Shown here: in pieces, positions 31,901 through 42,833 of the stretch
Numbering within the stretch: the first letter of the stretch is position 1
How the letters are laid out: the number at the start of each line of letters is the position of its first letter
Notes under the pieces: model-generated
Told to the model about the DNA's origin: nothing
What the model saw: the letters and a program-made list of their open reading frames with translations, nothing else
The model's database searches: none
NCBI GenBank assembly: GCA_025642075.2
Contig: JAODUO010000041.1
Coordinates: 604,501-668,500 of the forward strand
From: Ridgeia piscesae
Taxonomy: Eukaryota; Annelida; Polychaeta; Sabellida; Siboglinidae
Reading direction: 5' to 3'
Length of the DNA stretch: 64,000 nucleotides
Made by a program: the position numbers and the translations under genes

Positions 31901-34900
31901 TAATATGGAGGGGCGACAGTTCAAGCACCACCCCCTGCTGGTGATGAATGGTTTCAGTGGGGATGGTATGCACCTCAAGCTCATGACAACCATGTTCCAG
32001 AACCTCTTTCCCTCCATCAACGTCAACACGGTGAGAACTGAAGTGTCTTCTGTTTTAGGGACAGTGCCAGGTCCTCTGCCCAGAATTGGCAGAGCAGTAA
32101 TTTGTATCAGGAAGTCTGTTATAGAAATTCTAGAACATGGGAAAGTTAAACATCAAACGGTATTGCGGTTAACAACATTATTGCCAATAAATTTTATTTT
32201 GAAACTTGATGTTTTGTTTACCATTTGAACGTGCTGCAGGTGGAATTTTTGAAATACTGAACATTGTTCCAAGCTTAATAAAGTAACTAAACACAAATTG
32301 GCAGGCAGTAAACCTTCAACATGCACATTATAGTCATCAGAACATAATATTAAATTAAACATAAAACCTAGGAGCTGAAACCTTTGGTTTAATTTTTTAA
32401 TAGTTAATTATTTAGTCAAAGCGTTTGATTGGCAGGAAATTATGTAGGCTAATTTAAATTAAGATATTTAACCCACTGGTCCAGGGGGTGGGCACCTTAA
32501 AACGTTATTCAGTTATTTTTCAGTGTGAAAAACCACTAGTCCATAACTGTTGCCAACAGTAAAGCTTGTTAAGCAAATTCTCTGTTGACCTGCAATGCTT
32601 CTTAGAAGTTATGGTTTATGCAGCATGACATGATTTCATGATAAAAATGGTCGGAGTGCCTTCCTTTAAAATGTGAACATTACAGGTTTTTTCAATGTAG
32701 TGACATCACATCACTACTACCTTGGTATGTGGTATTTGTGTATTAGTCGCCTCATTTCTTGTCCGGAAATAATTTTTAATTAAACCAAATCAACTAAACT
32801 CAGAGTGTAGAAGTGTTGCCATGGAAATGAGCTCATCATAAAAAAATTGCAACCTGCCATTGGTGTGTTCTCAAACATAGGACAGTCATTGTAATACTTC
32901 ACTGTCTGGTTCTCCTTGACAGGTGAAACTGAATGACATCAGAAGGTGTGTTCTGCTGAACTACAACGCCGACACAAAGACAGTCGACTTCAGACACTAG
33001 TGAGTCACATCAGAACCAACAACTCACCCAGAGTTTCTCCTGCCATATGATGAGCAACTTGGCCAACCTCACTGTTTTTCTAAGCCACCTCGCTCAAAAT
33101 ATGCCAGAATTGCCACCTCATAGCTATTTCTTGCTATAAACATGTGTACATATGTTACTAACTAGTAGTTAAGCATTTGTTTCCTCTCTATTTCCCAGTG
33201 AATGCACCATTTTGAAGGTAGTTTTAAAAATAGTTCTAGGTGGCCAAGCCCCGGACCCACATAGTGTGCATCACGCATTCGGTGCTCACTCAGCTCATTG
33301 TACCACCTCACCCGTCATTTTACACAGGGGAAACACTGTCACCAGCTGCTAGTTACTTCAGAGGCATTGACATTATCGAGTCACTCTAGATAGTAATACG
33401 TCAAAGGGGACACTTGCTTGGAATATTTGACGAATTAGTGTATGTTTTTGGTGTAATTCACACAAATATACATTGCAATTCACATGCTGCTGTCAACGAC
33501 AGAGTCGTAAGTCACATGCAAAATTATGTTGTGATGTAGATAAACTGCTATATAGGCATCCGTCATAATTGTCATATTGCAATTGTGTGCTGTGTGAGCC
33601 TGTGTCGATACTGTTTAACTTTCACTTCCAGCAACATCCGGGCTGTTCCAGTTGGCATGAGCCGAGGTATTAAGAAGGTTGTTCGCGGAAAGATCCCAGA
33701 TCTAGGCCACTACGATGACATCAGTGAATACCTGATGAAGTATGTTCAGCAAAAGCATTGTTGCTAATTTTCTCGTTTCTGTGAGCTAAAATCATCCCCA
33801 CATGATATCAGTCATATTATATTTGTTGATATTTATTTTGATTACATATTTGAGGTTTAAAACCACCTCAAAATTATTATCATCACCCCTGTGACTTTTT
33901 CCTTGTAAAAATGTAAACCGACAAATTTAAGATAAAGAAATTGTGTTTTTGAATGATGTTTCGTTATGCACATACAGTATAAGTTAAATCTAATAATTGC
34001 AGATATCAACACTTGTTTACTTTGAGGTAAAAAACAGAAGTATTGTTGATATTTGATCATGTTGCACTTGTGTATCGAGGTTAGCTAGGTGTTGATGTGT
34101 TCTACTTGTGGTCACGTAATGAAATGTTGTAATGATCGTAATGAAATGTTGACATGTTTTATGTATCACCAGGGGAGGTAATTTGTCGGAGAGTGAGGCC
34201 GAGTTAGACGGACCTCACAACGAGGTAGAACTACCACAGGCTATGGCCAGTCGAGGAAACATGAAGACTGCCAAGAGCGCCATCAGGTGGGTGATTCTAA
34301 TACTACAACTCGGATGCCAGCTCCTTCCAATGTTCAGCATTTACATGTTATACAGCAGCGTGGGATTTTATCTTAACTTTGCCACCACCTACGTGACACG
34401 TTAGACTGAAACATGTGGTTGGTTTTCATATTTTAACAGCAGCTGACCTATCACTGTTTAAACTACACTGCAAATGAGCATATTTCAAGAGGGCTGTAGT
34501 GAAAAATAATAACCGTCACCAATGAATATTATGAGAATGGACAATATGAGATTGGTTGCCATGAGAACTGAGGAAATCCAAGATGGGTAACTAGTGCATA
34601 GTTGTTTTGTAATGTTTTTTCTAAAAGAAAACATGCAAAATAGTATTGAAAAATTTGCGTTTTTGTGTTCTGATGTGCTTAGAATATTATGCAGTTGCCT
34701 GTGATTATTGATATTTTGACATGCTCATATTACTGCTTCTGTGAAATCATGTGTTGTTTATTTGTTATTAAATCTGTACTTTTATATTCTGTTTTTATTC
34801 TTCTATTTTCCCTGCATTCAGCATGACACTAAACCACCAAAGTCAACCACAGCATTTTCTGAATGAGAGATAAACACAGTGTCCCATCCTTATGACTGCC

Positions 34901-37900
34901 GAAGGCACTTTTTACCTGGCAGACACGTTCAACAGAATACCATCACTACTTCTTTTGGAAGCATTCAGCTATACTGCAATTAGCTTACAAGTGCAATTTA
35001 TACATCCACCACTGTCTGTAGCCAGGTTGCTCATTCATACAGATGAGTGAGTTGGTGAAATGTAGAGTGACCTAAAGTTCAAAACAAGCATCAGGAGGAC
35101 ATAAAATCTTCCAGTTGATGGAATGAGTGTGTTGTTGGGTGTGTTCCAGGCTTACAGAGATAGGGCCGAGGATGAGTCTGCAGTTGGTGAAGATTGAGGA
35201 GGGAATGGCCGAGGGAAACATCCTCTACCATGAGTTCATCAAGAAGACAGAGGAGGAGGTCGCCGCGACACAAGCAATGAGGAAAAAGAAACAGTAAGTG
35301 GCGAGTTGCTGTTTGTTGTAACGTAGGACTGGGAGGCTGGCTGTGCATGGTGAATGTGATGAATGGTGACTTTAAGAGGTGAGGATTTATAAGCATCGTG
35401 TTAAAATGGCTACATTTCAGTTTTTTAATGACATCAGTGTCATCTGTGTACGTTTGTTGTGAAGTTACATGCGGTTGAATTGACATATATAGAAAACACT
35501 AATCAGACAAGTGACATCTAACTAGTGTATTTGTGTTTTTACAATCACATTAATACTAACATACAAAACAACCATAAAAATGCTCCAGATAATCATACAA
35601 AATGTCATTATTAAAACTTGGAGTTGTAAATTGTTTATTTGTCCAAACATGCTCACAAACATAAACATTTATACCTTCACCCATGCAAATATATTTTTGG
35701 TTTTACCTGATTTTGTGAAATGTCTTCCAGTTAGAACCATACAATAAATTCATGTTTGTGAGAACTTTTTCTGTCCTGACTTGGTTGAGTAACTCTTATC
35801 ACGCGCAGGAAGTGGCAACAGAGGTTTACATTTACATAGAAGCTGTATCAATTTGCCTAGTTATGACGTCAATAGTAACCAAGTGTCAAAACCCACCAGA
35901 CATGTAAATTGGTGAAATATTAGCCATCAGGTGGCAGCACGTGTGCATGACATTACCCCGTGCTGCCTATACGTGGTCTAGTACTTGTTCCAATGTGGTA
36001 AAACTACACATTTTAGCACAGTCATATGAAACCAGTAATTGGTATCATCAGGTAGGTTTTCTGTCTGTGACGACAGTTAGTAACTAATTTGAATTTGCAG
36101 GTCACTAAAATAGTATTTTGTATGGCACGTGCAATAAGCATATCTCAGACAAGAGTGATATTGATCCATATGGAAACTCTGTTAGTTCAGTGCATGTCTT
36201 AAATATGAATGGGAATTTTATAGTCCAAATTCTGAAGTGTTGCCCTAATGATATGGGACACTACAATTAAAAAAATTACATCTGAGGAGATATTTAATAG
36301 TAAACTGTCTACCAGATGGCAGCACATAAACACATAGCTGAGGAAAAGTTTTAAAAAATTAACGAAATATGTCGACACAGACTTGAAACACTACATTTTG
36401 GTGAAACTGTTATTCTATGAATATTTTGTTTTACACTCTCTGAAAATGTTTTTATGAGATACAATTCCAAGGAATAAATGACACCTGGTACATTTATGTA
36501 CATTTATATTTCTCATTCTTTTCTTTACAATTAATGAGTAGAGAGTATTAATATTAACTGACAATCAAACATTATAATGCAGTATAAAAAATATATGTCA
36601 CAGTTCAGCTTGATAGTCGTTGTAATGATGTGTCTACCACTTACCATGGTTTGACAATTATCAAATTTTAGTTAAAAATAATAACATCACTGTTGAGGTC
36701 AAAAGTGACCTCAGAAGTGAGGTGACCCTGTTGGTGAGTATTAGTGATGCATCCAATCTGGCCATTATGCAGGATAAATTTTTACTAGTTCAGAATGGTA
36801 GACCCGCGCCTATGTGTTTGCAAGCACAACCACACCTTCATGCACAGACCCGTCCACCAGTCATTCAAATGGGTAAAACATGATGAAGGTAAAATGGTCT
36901 TAAAACATCATAAATGTCAGTTAACATAGTTGAAAATTGGTGTACATCGGTGTCATGTGTGTTTGTGGTTTATTTCAGGTCATAAAACACATCTCAACTG
37001 ACCTATGTGTGTATGAGTTAACAACCGTGTGTCCACCCCAAAAATGACTAAAACATTGTTTATCCTGCATAAAGCCCTGCACACAACCCACCTTAAATGT
37101 GCACAGGTTGGATAATGTAAAGGTTTTTTTGCTCCTTAAATTTCTGCCTGTCCATCTATGTGTCCACTCACTGTAATTTGTTCCTGTCCAAAACGTATTT
37201 TATCCCTCTAAGTGGCGGCTGGCCGGGTCTCTAGATAAAGCTGTGTGTCCGTGGTGAGTTGTCTTGTAATCATGTTATTTAAATACAGTGGTAATAATGT
37301 TGGTTTCAACCACACATGATAACCTCAACTCATGGTCTTGCCTAAATACCAGGCTCTACATTAGTCTGTCGACAGTGACAGGGCATATAATTCACATATA
37401 ATTCATTTCCCAGAGGACCTATTGCTTGCTCAGAACCCATTTTTAAACCGTGAATTCATCATGGTCTGACATCCTGTTTTGACTGTGAGGAATACATAGT
37501 TACAAATTGGCAATAATCTGCAAATTTTGCGGTGAGATTATTTTAAAAAACAAGGTAGCCTACCCCCATGCTTCACTCATGGTTAGACCATTTCGTTGTT
37601 ATCATAAATTACACTTAGTTTTTTTTAATATGTGTTATGTAATGACTTTTTGTTAACAGTGTTATGTAATGACTTTTCATTGAATCGAATGGTGCATCCT
37701 TTTGTTGACAGGCAATCTGAGTATTCTTGGAATGTTCCTGATCTCTCAAGTACATTCATTTTAATCAGGGTTTGGTCCCCAGTCAAGATGGCTGCCAAGA
37801 AACAACCTTGGTTAGAAATTGTGACAATTAACTGAGCAATTGAGTTGCGTGACAGAGAGTAAGCGCCATTAGATGATTTCCTGTGTGGCTTCATTGACCT

Positions 37901-38305
37901 GGGATGACTTTATATAACCAGTTGCACTAGGTCATATTCAGCTGTACTTGGGAGCAACAATACCTGGAACCGTTGCTGGTCTCGCGCCAACATTAAAAAT
38001 TCATAAAGATCACATTAGCTCGCGAGTTGTGCCAGCGTTTAATATTGATGATGTTCGTTCCATTGGCCCTGTGTCACTCTCTCGCTTGAAAATCAATTTC
38101 ACGGATGGTCAATCCAGTTTCTTGGATTGTTGATGCACGCAGGTTTTTAACAGAGAAATAACATTGTGATATGGCTGTTAGGACTGTACACTCTCACTCT
38201 CAGACGAGAGAAAACGGGGTCAGATTGTCTTGCAGTTGTGAAGATTGCAAACTGAACTGTACATGCAAAACGCAATAGTCATATATATATATATATATAT
38301 ATTGT

Positions 38306-38376
<71 letters not shown>

Positions 38377-38421
38377 ATATATATGTATATATATATATAC
38401 TATATATATATGTATGTATAC

Positions 38422-38452
<31 letters not shown>

Positions 38453-38464
38453 ACTACTGATATT

Positions 38465-38507
<43 letters not shown>

Positions 38508-38624
38508 CTACTGATATTTATATACATATATATATTTATGTATATATACTGTATATTTATATATAAATATAATAAAAATTATTATGTAATAATTTCAGTA
38601 ATTATGTATGTGTATATATGTGTG

Positions 38625-38670
<46 letters not shown>

Positions 38671-41600
38671 ATTCATAATTATAATAATTTTAGTATAATA
38701 CATAATTATGTATGTATATTATATACATATGTATGTGTGTGTATGTATGTATATACACAATAATTTAATATATTATATATATTAATTTAAATATTTACTA
38801 CATAATTTGATATATATATATATATATTATGTAGTTAATATTTAAATTATTACATTATACCTGTATATTACATTTATATATTATGTGTACAATGCTAATT
38901 TTAAGCACAGTAAGTATGTCTCATCTGAGCCATCAAACCACATTTGCATCGTTATGTGTTCTCTCACTTCCCTTTGCCTCTGACTTATCACCCAGCTTTG
39001 TATTTCATCAAACAGAAGTATTGTTACTTAGAATGATGTGTTTGTTGTTGATATGTCATACTTGTCTGTAGGGTATTTTTCCTACCTGAAAGAATTGGTG
39101 GTGGTCAGACCTCCATATGGTGCTGTAGTGGTGATGATTTACCCTGGTTTGTCCCTTCTTCAGTTTGGGTTTGTATTTAAGATACCCGGGGTAGTAAGGG
39201 TTACATTTTTTTTTAATGTTGGTCAGTTTACTGTAAGAACACAAAAACCAAGGTGGGAAATACCTGTGAAACCTCACCTGAACCCGGCAGGTACTGAAGT
39301 GTCGTCACGAATGTGTCACCGTTACAAACCAGCGAGTGAATGACTGCGTGTTGTTTCGGTAGGAAGCAAAAGGAACAGCGGAAACACAAGCAGCAGGAGG
39401 ATGTTCGGAAGAAGGAAGAGGAGAAGGATGAAGCAAAGGCGCGGTCACTGAAAGGGATGAAGGCAGCTGCGGAGAGGAAGAAGGACCCGGAAAACCCCGG
39501 TAAACTGGTCGATACGTTATGACACCCCCAAACACACTACACATTCATTGATCTGTGGTTATAATAGTAATAACTGTAACACTTCTACAGAGGCTATGTC
39601 CTTGAAAATACAAGCTCAGATGCGCAATAAACAAAATAATCTGGCATGATCATAAATGGAGACAGGCAAAAGCCATCATTGGAGCATGGAACTGCCAAAA
39701 ATGTGTAGTGGAAAGTAATTCCAAATAAATATGTTTTGAGTATTTTATGTAAGGTGTGTATAGTTTCAGAAGGTTTAATTGTAATAGGGAGTTGATTCCA
39801 GATTGTTGGTGCAGCTACAGAGAAAGCACTTTTGCCAATATTGAGCTTAGTTTTAGGAGCAAAAAGTTATTTGGAAACAAATGATATAGGGGTCCTAGAT
39901 ATATCAGAAAAATGTAGCAGATTAACACTGTCTGTAGGTGAGTAGACAGAATACGGTAGCCAATTTAAATTGACGCTTATGTAGTGAGAAACGGGGAGCC
40001 TTAAGTACCAGATGTGCTAAACAATTTGGTATACGTTGAAGTTAAGATAAGAGCATTACACAATATAGAGAGCAACAAGATTTGTACAAACTTTCAACCT
40101 TTATTATTCAAAACAGTCTGTAATCCATCCGTAGGTTGAACACATGATGAGTTCCTGCAGTACTCCCTTAGGGAGTGATCATTAATTATTTGTCTGAAGA
40201 AATCAGTGTGGCCACTCTGATTTGAAATCCATCACACTCAAACATTATAAACATGTAACTCTGAGCATTAGTAATTTTATAACTCATTCCAAAATTCAAA
40301 TTGTAATTATTATTTACCAAATGCCATTAACACGATTAATTAAATTAATAAATTTTTAATTAAAACGTTGCAGGAATCAGAGCTAGCTAACACTTGGAGA
40401 ATGTCCTTCAACAGAAGGGTGTCTGCTGTTAGGTTTAAATATTTGTTTAATGTTGTATTCATACATATGTTACTGCCAAAATGTGTTTAGTTTCTTTATG
40501 AAGCTTGTAACATGTTCACAGTTTGAAAGTTTTCACTTTCTAAACAAGCATATTTAGCAATAATGCTGAGGTGAGTCAAGTCAAGTCAAGTCAATTAAAT
40601 AGCTCCTCATAGCAGACTGACTGGTGCCAATCACTGGCAGTTGGTGGCCTTGCCATTTTTTTAGATCACGGGTTTCCTATGTTGCAAATGTTTCTTTTGC
40701 ATTAGTAAAAATGCCTTTTATTTTCCTGTAAAATATTCATGTATTATTATCAGTCATAGTTTAATTTAACATTGTTGCATTTTATTTATTAATTAACTTA
40801 CCTTTATTTTGTTTCTGACCAGATGCTTATGCCTCGAATTGATCAATCTTATGTCTGGTACTGTTTTGTAAGTTGTTTTGTAGTTGCAAGTTGTTTTGTA
40901 GGTATCTGTGACAGGTCAGAATGCGATTGTTACATCTGTAGCTTTGTTTCCAGGTGACGGTGATGACGTAGAAGATGCGAATGAGGAAATGGGGGACATT
41001 GATTACTACCGAGCAGAAGTTGGCGAGGAGCCGGAGCCTGGTACTCATCCTACTCATCTTTCTCATCTCATTACGCCACTTTAATTATTCACGTGTCGAG
41101 TGCGTGCCAACATTAGCGGTGTGATGAGGTCACGTTTCAGAGTTTCTTTACAATTGCGTCAGTCACTTGCCCAGATTTCCACAGCTATTCTCCTGAGATG
41201 CTGGCAGGGTAAACATATCCAGACATTCTCTAGTTTCTTGGCTGACTTCAGGGTCAGTTGTAGTCGAAGATCAAACTCTTTATGTTGTGTAATATCCAGC
41301 GATGCATTATTAAGTGGTTGGTATATTGCATACACACATATATATATATTGTCTTTTGATGAAGTCTTGTTTCATTTATAATTAAAGCAATTGATTAATG
41401 TTTGCATGCTCGAGATAATTTTGGCTGCATTTTTGTGATATCAGTTTGTTCTAGTGATGCCAGAGTTTGTGTAGCATGTCTCATTTCTTTTTCTGATATT
41501 GATTCTCCGTGTCTTACATTTATGCCCCATTTATCTAATAAAGTGTTCCTGTGGTTCCCCTGAAGTATAGAGGGAAACTGGTTCTTGATGTTTCCTACTT

Positions 41601-42771
41601 CCCCACCTGTTGGCACTCTGTCATCTTCACTCACATCAAAGTCATTCAAAATTCCATATAAATTTCCAAACCCAGTCATGGTCTCATCCTTTCACTCTGA
41701 GCTCACCCACTGTCTCTAGTTCATGCTGCTCAACTGTTCCATTCTATGCCACTGTCTCTGTCAGTAACATCACCAGTCTTTTCATTCTGTTGCATTCCCT
41801 CTTCAGTGAAGTTCAAATGTATCGGTCATCAAATATTGCAGTGTCCAACAGGTGGTTAGTAGTGAATATTTAGTATCATGTGACTTGCTCAATGTTCCAA
41901 AGTGACGAGTTGATTAGTGTAGTAGAACTGTTTTATGACATGTTTTCTTGATTCACTGTTAACACTTATCTGTAAGAATGTTGATGTGGCTAAGCGTTTT
42001 TACATAGCAGAATATTGCGTGTTCAGTGGGTGTGATATAATTAGGAACGCACCAGTAGTGAAACGATTCCTTTCATGTAAGACTCTTTATAAATAACAGG
42101 TTTATAGGACACACGAGGGATGTCAGTGTTGTAGATGCTCGTTATGAATCTAGTGAGAATTGACTCTTACTACAACTAGTCTCTGCCTTTGGTTTTCACA
42201 AAAAAGTACTTAAATAACAACCAATTTTTATAGTCAATTCGTTAAATTTACCAGATTATGTTACGTGTGACCTTGTTGAATGATGCAGTGACTTCTTAAC
42301 AATAGTACATATTATGGATTTTATGTAATTAAAATGTTATGCAACCTGATATAGATTTATTTATTGCTTATCAGTGGGAATCGGGAATTTTAGGATGTAA
42401 AATACTGTTTTGTTGACCATCAGCACTACTGTTGTCTTGTCATGTAACTTCAGAAATTCACCCTATTCGTTCATTTTTCAGAGTTGTTTCCATCGTCAAA
42501 CACATCCAGGACGAAACGGAAGTCCGCACCCCCAAATGTTACGCCACACAAGAGGACAAAATTCAGCAAGGTCAAGGATGTTGGGCAGAAGGAACGTGGT
42601 TTTAAGGGAGACAAACAGGGCAAGGGAGACGCCGGGAGGAAACGAGGTCACGAACAGACGGAGAAAGCAGAAATGAGCTACATGGACAGACGAAAGAAAT
42701 ACAAATTAAAAAAGAAGAAGTTGGCTGAGAAGAAGATGAAAAGGAGGCCAGGGCGAAAGACCAGGAAGTGA
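28971..42771 (+). CDS. PPAN: Peter Pan homologue (PPAN/Ssf1), Brix-domain ribosome biogenesis factor, 11 exons
   Basis: Eleven GT-AG exons join without phase conflict into 491 residues (human PPAN has 473). The Brix domain spans about residues 24-290: [10 protein letters not shown] near its start, [24 protein letters not shown], the very conserved [31 protein letters not shown], then LSESEAE and the closing [19 protein letters not shown]. After it come a Lys/Glu-rich coiled region (about 310-360), an acidic patch [18 protein letters not shown] and a very basic tail, as expected for a nucleolar RNA-binding protein. Yeast Ssf1/Ssf2 and animal PPAN act in pre-60S assembly and 27S pre-rRNA processing. 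Exon 1 is the least certain part: seven codons (MKHKKRH) placed by an ATG with A at -3 and a GTACGT donor in the right phase. The gene converges on PKD2. An AATAAA follows the stop by 57 bp. Confidence 0.96.
29174..29547. mobile_element. Foldback element with ~130-bp inverted arms
   Basis: The left arm (29174-29306) begins TGGGCACTTATGCAGAATTC and ends TTATAAACAGCGC. The right arm (29413-29547) is its inverted copy with scattered mismatches, ending GAATTCTGCATAAGTGCCCA. A roughly 105-bp spacer is GC-richer than its surroundings. No coding potential, so a non-autonomous foldback or MITE element in PPAN intron 1. No clear target duplication seen. Confidence 0.8.
29804..29977 (+). CDS. PPAN: PPAN exon 2
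   Basis: Acceptor TGTTTAATAG, donor AAG|GTACGA. Residues 8-65: basic start, then [15 protein letters not shown] and [13 protein letters not shown], the opening of the Brix domain. Confidence 0.95.
30715..30906 (-). mobile_element. tRNA-derived SINE
   Basis: On the minus strand a tRNA-like head carries an A box TGGTCGCGCGGTAGAGC (30881-30897) and a B box GGTTCAATCCC (30844-30854), followed by a non-tRNA body of about 110 bp. The acceptor and anticodon arms do not fold as a functional tRNA, so I call it a SINE. It sits antisense in PPAN intron 2. The 3' boundary is approximate. Confidence 0.7.
31216..31359 (+). CDS. PPAN: PPAN exon 3
   Basis: Acceptor CTGTCAACAG, donor AAG|GTGACA. Residues 66-113: [20 protein letters not shown] and [14 protein letters not shown], core Brix strands. 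Confidence 0.97.
31851..32030 (+). CDS. PPAN: PPAN exon 4
   Basis: Acceptor TTCTGCCAG, donor ACG|GTGAGA. Residues 114-173 include [20 protein letters not shown] and [15 protein letters not shown], the most conserved block of the family. Confidence 0.98.
32070..32390 (+). repeat. Dispersed repeat, copy 2
   Basis: Related copy of 24217-24552 in the same orientation, starting only about 40 bp after the donor of PPAN exon 4. Differences are scattered substitutions and small indels. Confidence 0.85.
32923..32999 (+). CDS. PPAN: PPAN exon 5
   Basis: Acceptor CTCCTTGACAG, donor TA|GTGAGT. Residues 174-198, [15 protein letters not shown] and KTVDFRH; the split codon rebuilds Tyr of [11 protein letters not shown]. 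Confidence 0.97.
33632..33739 (+). CDS. PPAN: PPAN exon 6
   Basis: Acceptor CACTTCCAG, donor AA|GTATGT. Residues 200-234: [20 protein letters not shown] and [10 protein letters not shown]. Confidence 0.97.
34173..34286 (+). CDS. PPAN: PPAN exon 7
   Basis: Acceptor TATCACCAG, donor AG|GTGGGT. Residues 236-272: [20 protein letters not shown], a PPAN signature, then the segment leading to the closing Brix motif. Confidence 0.97.
35150..35293 (+). CDS. PPAN: PPAN exon 8
   Basis: Acceptor GTGTTCCAG, donor CA|GTAAGT. Residues 274-320: [18 protein letters not shown], which closes the Brix domain, then [12 protein letters not shown]. Confidence 0.97.
35934..35949 (+). promoter_or_regulatory. CTCF-like motif (one mismatch)
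   Basis: CCATCAGGTGGCAGCA, one mismatch to CCASYAGRKGGCRSYR, in PPAN intron 8. Confidence 0.3.
36309..36324 (+). promoter_or_regulatory. CTCF-like motif (one mismatch)
   Basis: CTACCAGATGGCAGCA, one mismatch to CCASYAGRKGGCRSYR, in the same intron and orientation as the motif at 35934. Confidence 0.3.
38280..38870. repeat. TA microsatellite and AT-palindrome cluster
   Basis: Several (TA)n runs, a duplicated word ACTACTGATATTTATATA (near 38453 and 38507), and inverted AT words such as TAATATTTAAATTA around 38835. Likely cruciform-prone and poorly assembled. Confidence 0.9.
39363..39499 (+). CDS. PPAN: PPAN exon 9
   Basis: Acceptor TTTCGGTAG, donor CCCG|GTAAAC. Residues 322-366: [20 protein letters not shown] and on, a highly charged helix. 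Its tryptic-like composition is typical of PPAN C-terminal to Brix. Confidence 0.95.
39500..40953 (+). other. PPAN intron 9
   Basis: 1.45 kb of AT-rich sequence with no recognised gene. A short run of GTCAA pentamers occurs near 40573-40592 and an isolated RTGATGA/CTGA pair near 40144-40197 was considered and rejected as a snoRNA. Confidence 0.6.
40954..41040 (+). CDS. PPAN: PPAN exon 10
   Basis: Acceptor TTGTTTCCAG, donor CCTG|GTACTC. Residues 368-395: the acidic [20 protein letters not shown], then EVGEEPEP, matching the DDDIEYFCQAVGEAPSE motif of human PPAN. Confidence 0.95.
41121..41196 (+). ncRNA. Weak candidate C/D-box snoRNA in a PPAN intron
   Basis: GTGATGA at 41121-41127 fits the C box and CTGA at 41193-41196 fits the D box, 65 nt apart. 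A four-pair flanking stem (TAGC/GCTG) is possible only across a small internal loop. Human PPAN introns host SNORD105, which makes the location suggestive. No guide match to rRNA was established. Confidence 0.15.
42482..42771 (+). CDS. PPAN: PPAN exon 11 (last coding exon)
   Basis: Acceptor CATTTTTCAG. Residues 397-491, starting LFPS and ending in a Lys/Arg-rich tail (RRPGRKTRK), stop TGA at 42769-42771. A nucleolar localisation signal is likely from composition. Confidence 0.96.
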
Positions 42772-42827
42772 GAACGGTGGGGAGGGACATGGGTGAACGC
42801 AAACATGTATCAATTGTGGAAATATTT

Positions 42828-42833
42828 AATAAA
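42828..42833 (+). promoter_or_regulatory. PPAN polyadenylation signal
   Basis: AATAAA 57 bp after the stop codon, followed about 30 bp on by GT-rich GCGATTTTCTTGTG. Confidence 0.75.

Larger units (their letters stand above)
35294..39362 (+). other. PPAN intron 8
   Basis: The largest PPAN intron, 4.1 kb. It holds two CTCF-like motifs 375 bp apart and a 600-bp cluster of TA microsatellites and AT palindromes (38280-38870). Open frames at 37632-37835, 37948-38133 and 39038-39343 match nothing recognised. Confidence 0.7.

Noticed and set aside
40144..40197. C/D snoRNA candidate in PPAN intron 9
   Set aside because: ATGATGA and CTGA are only 43 nt apart and no terminal stem forms.
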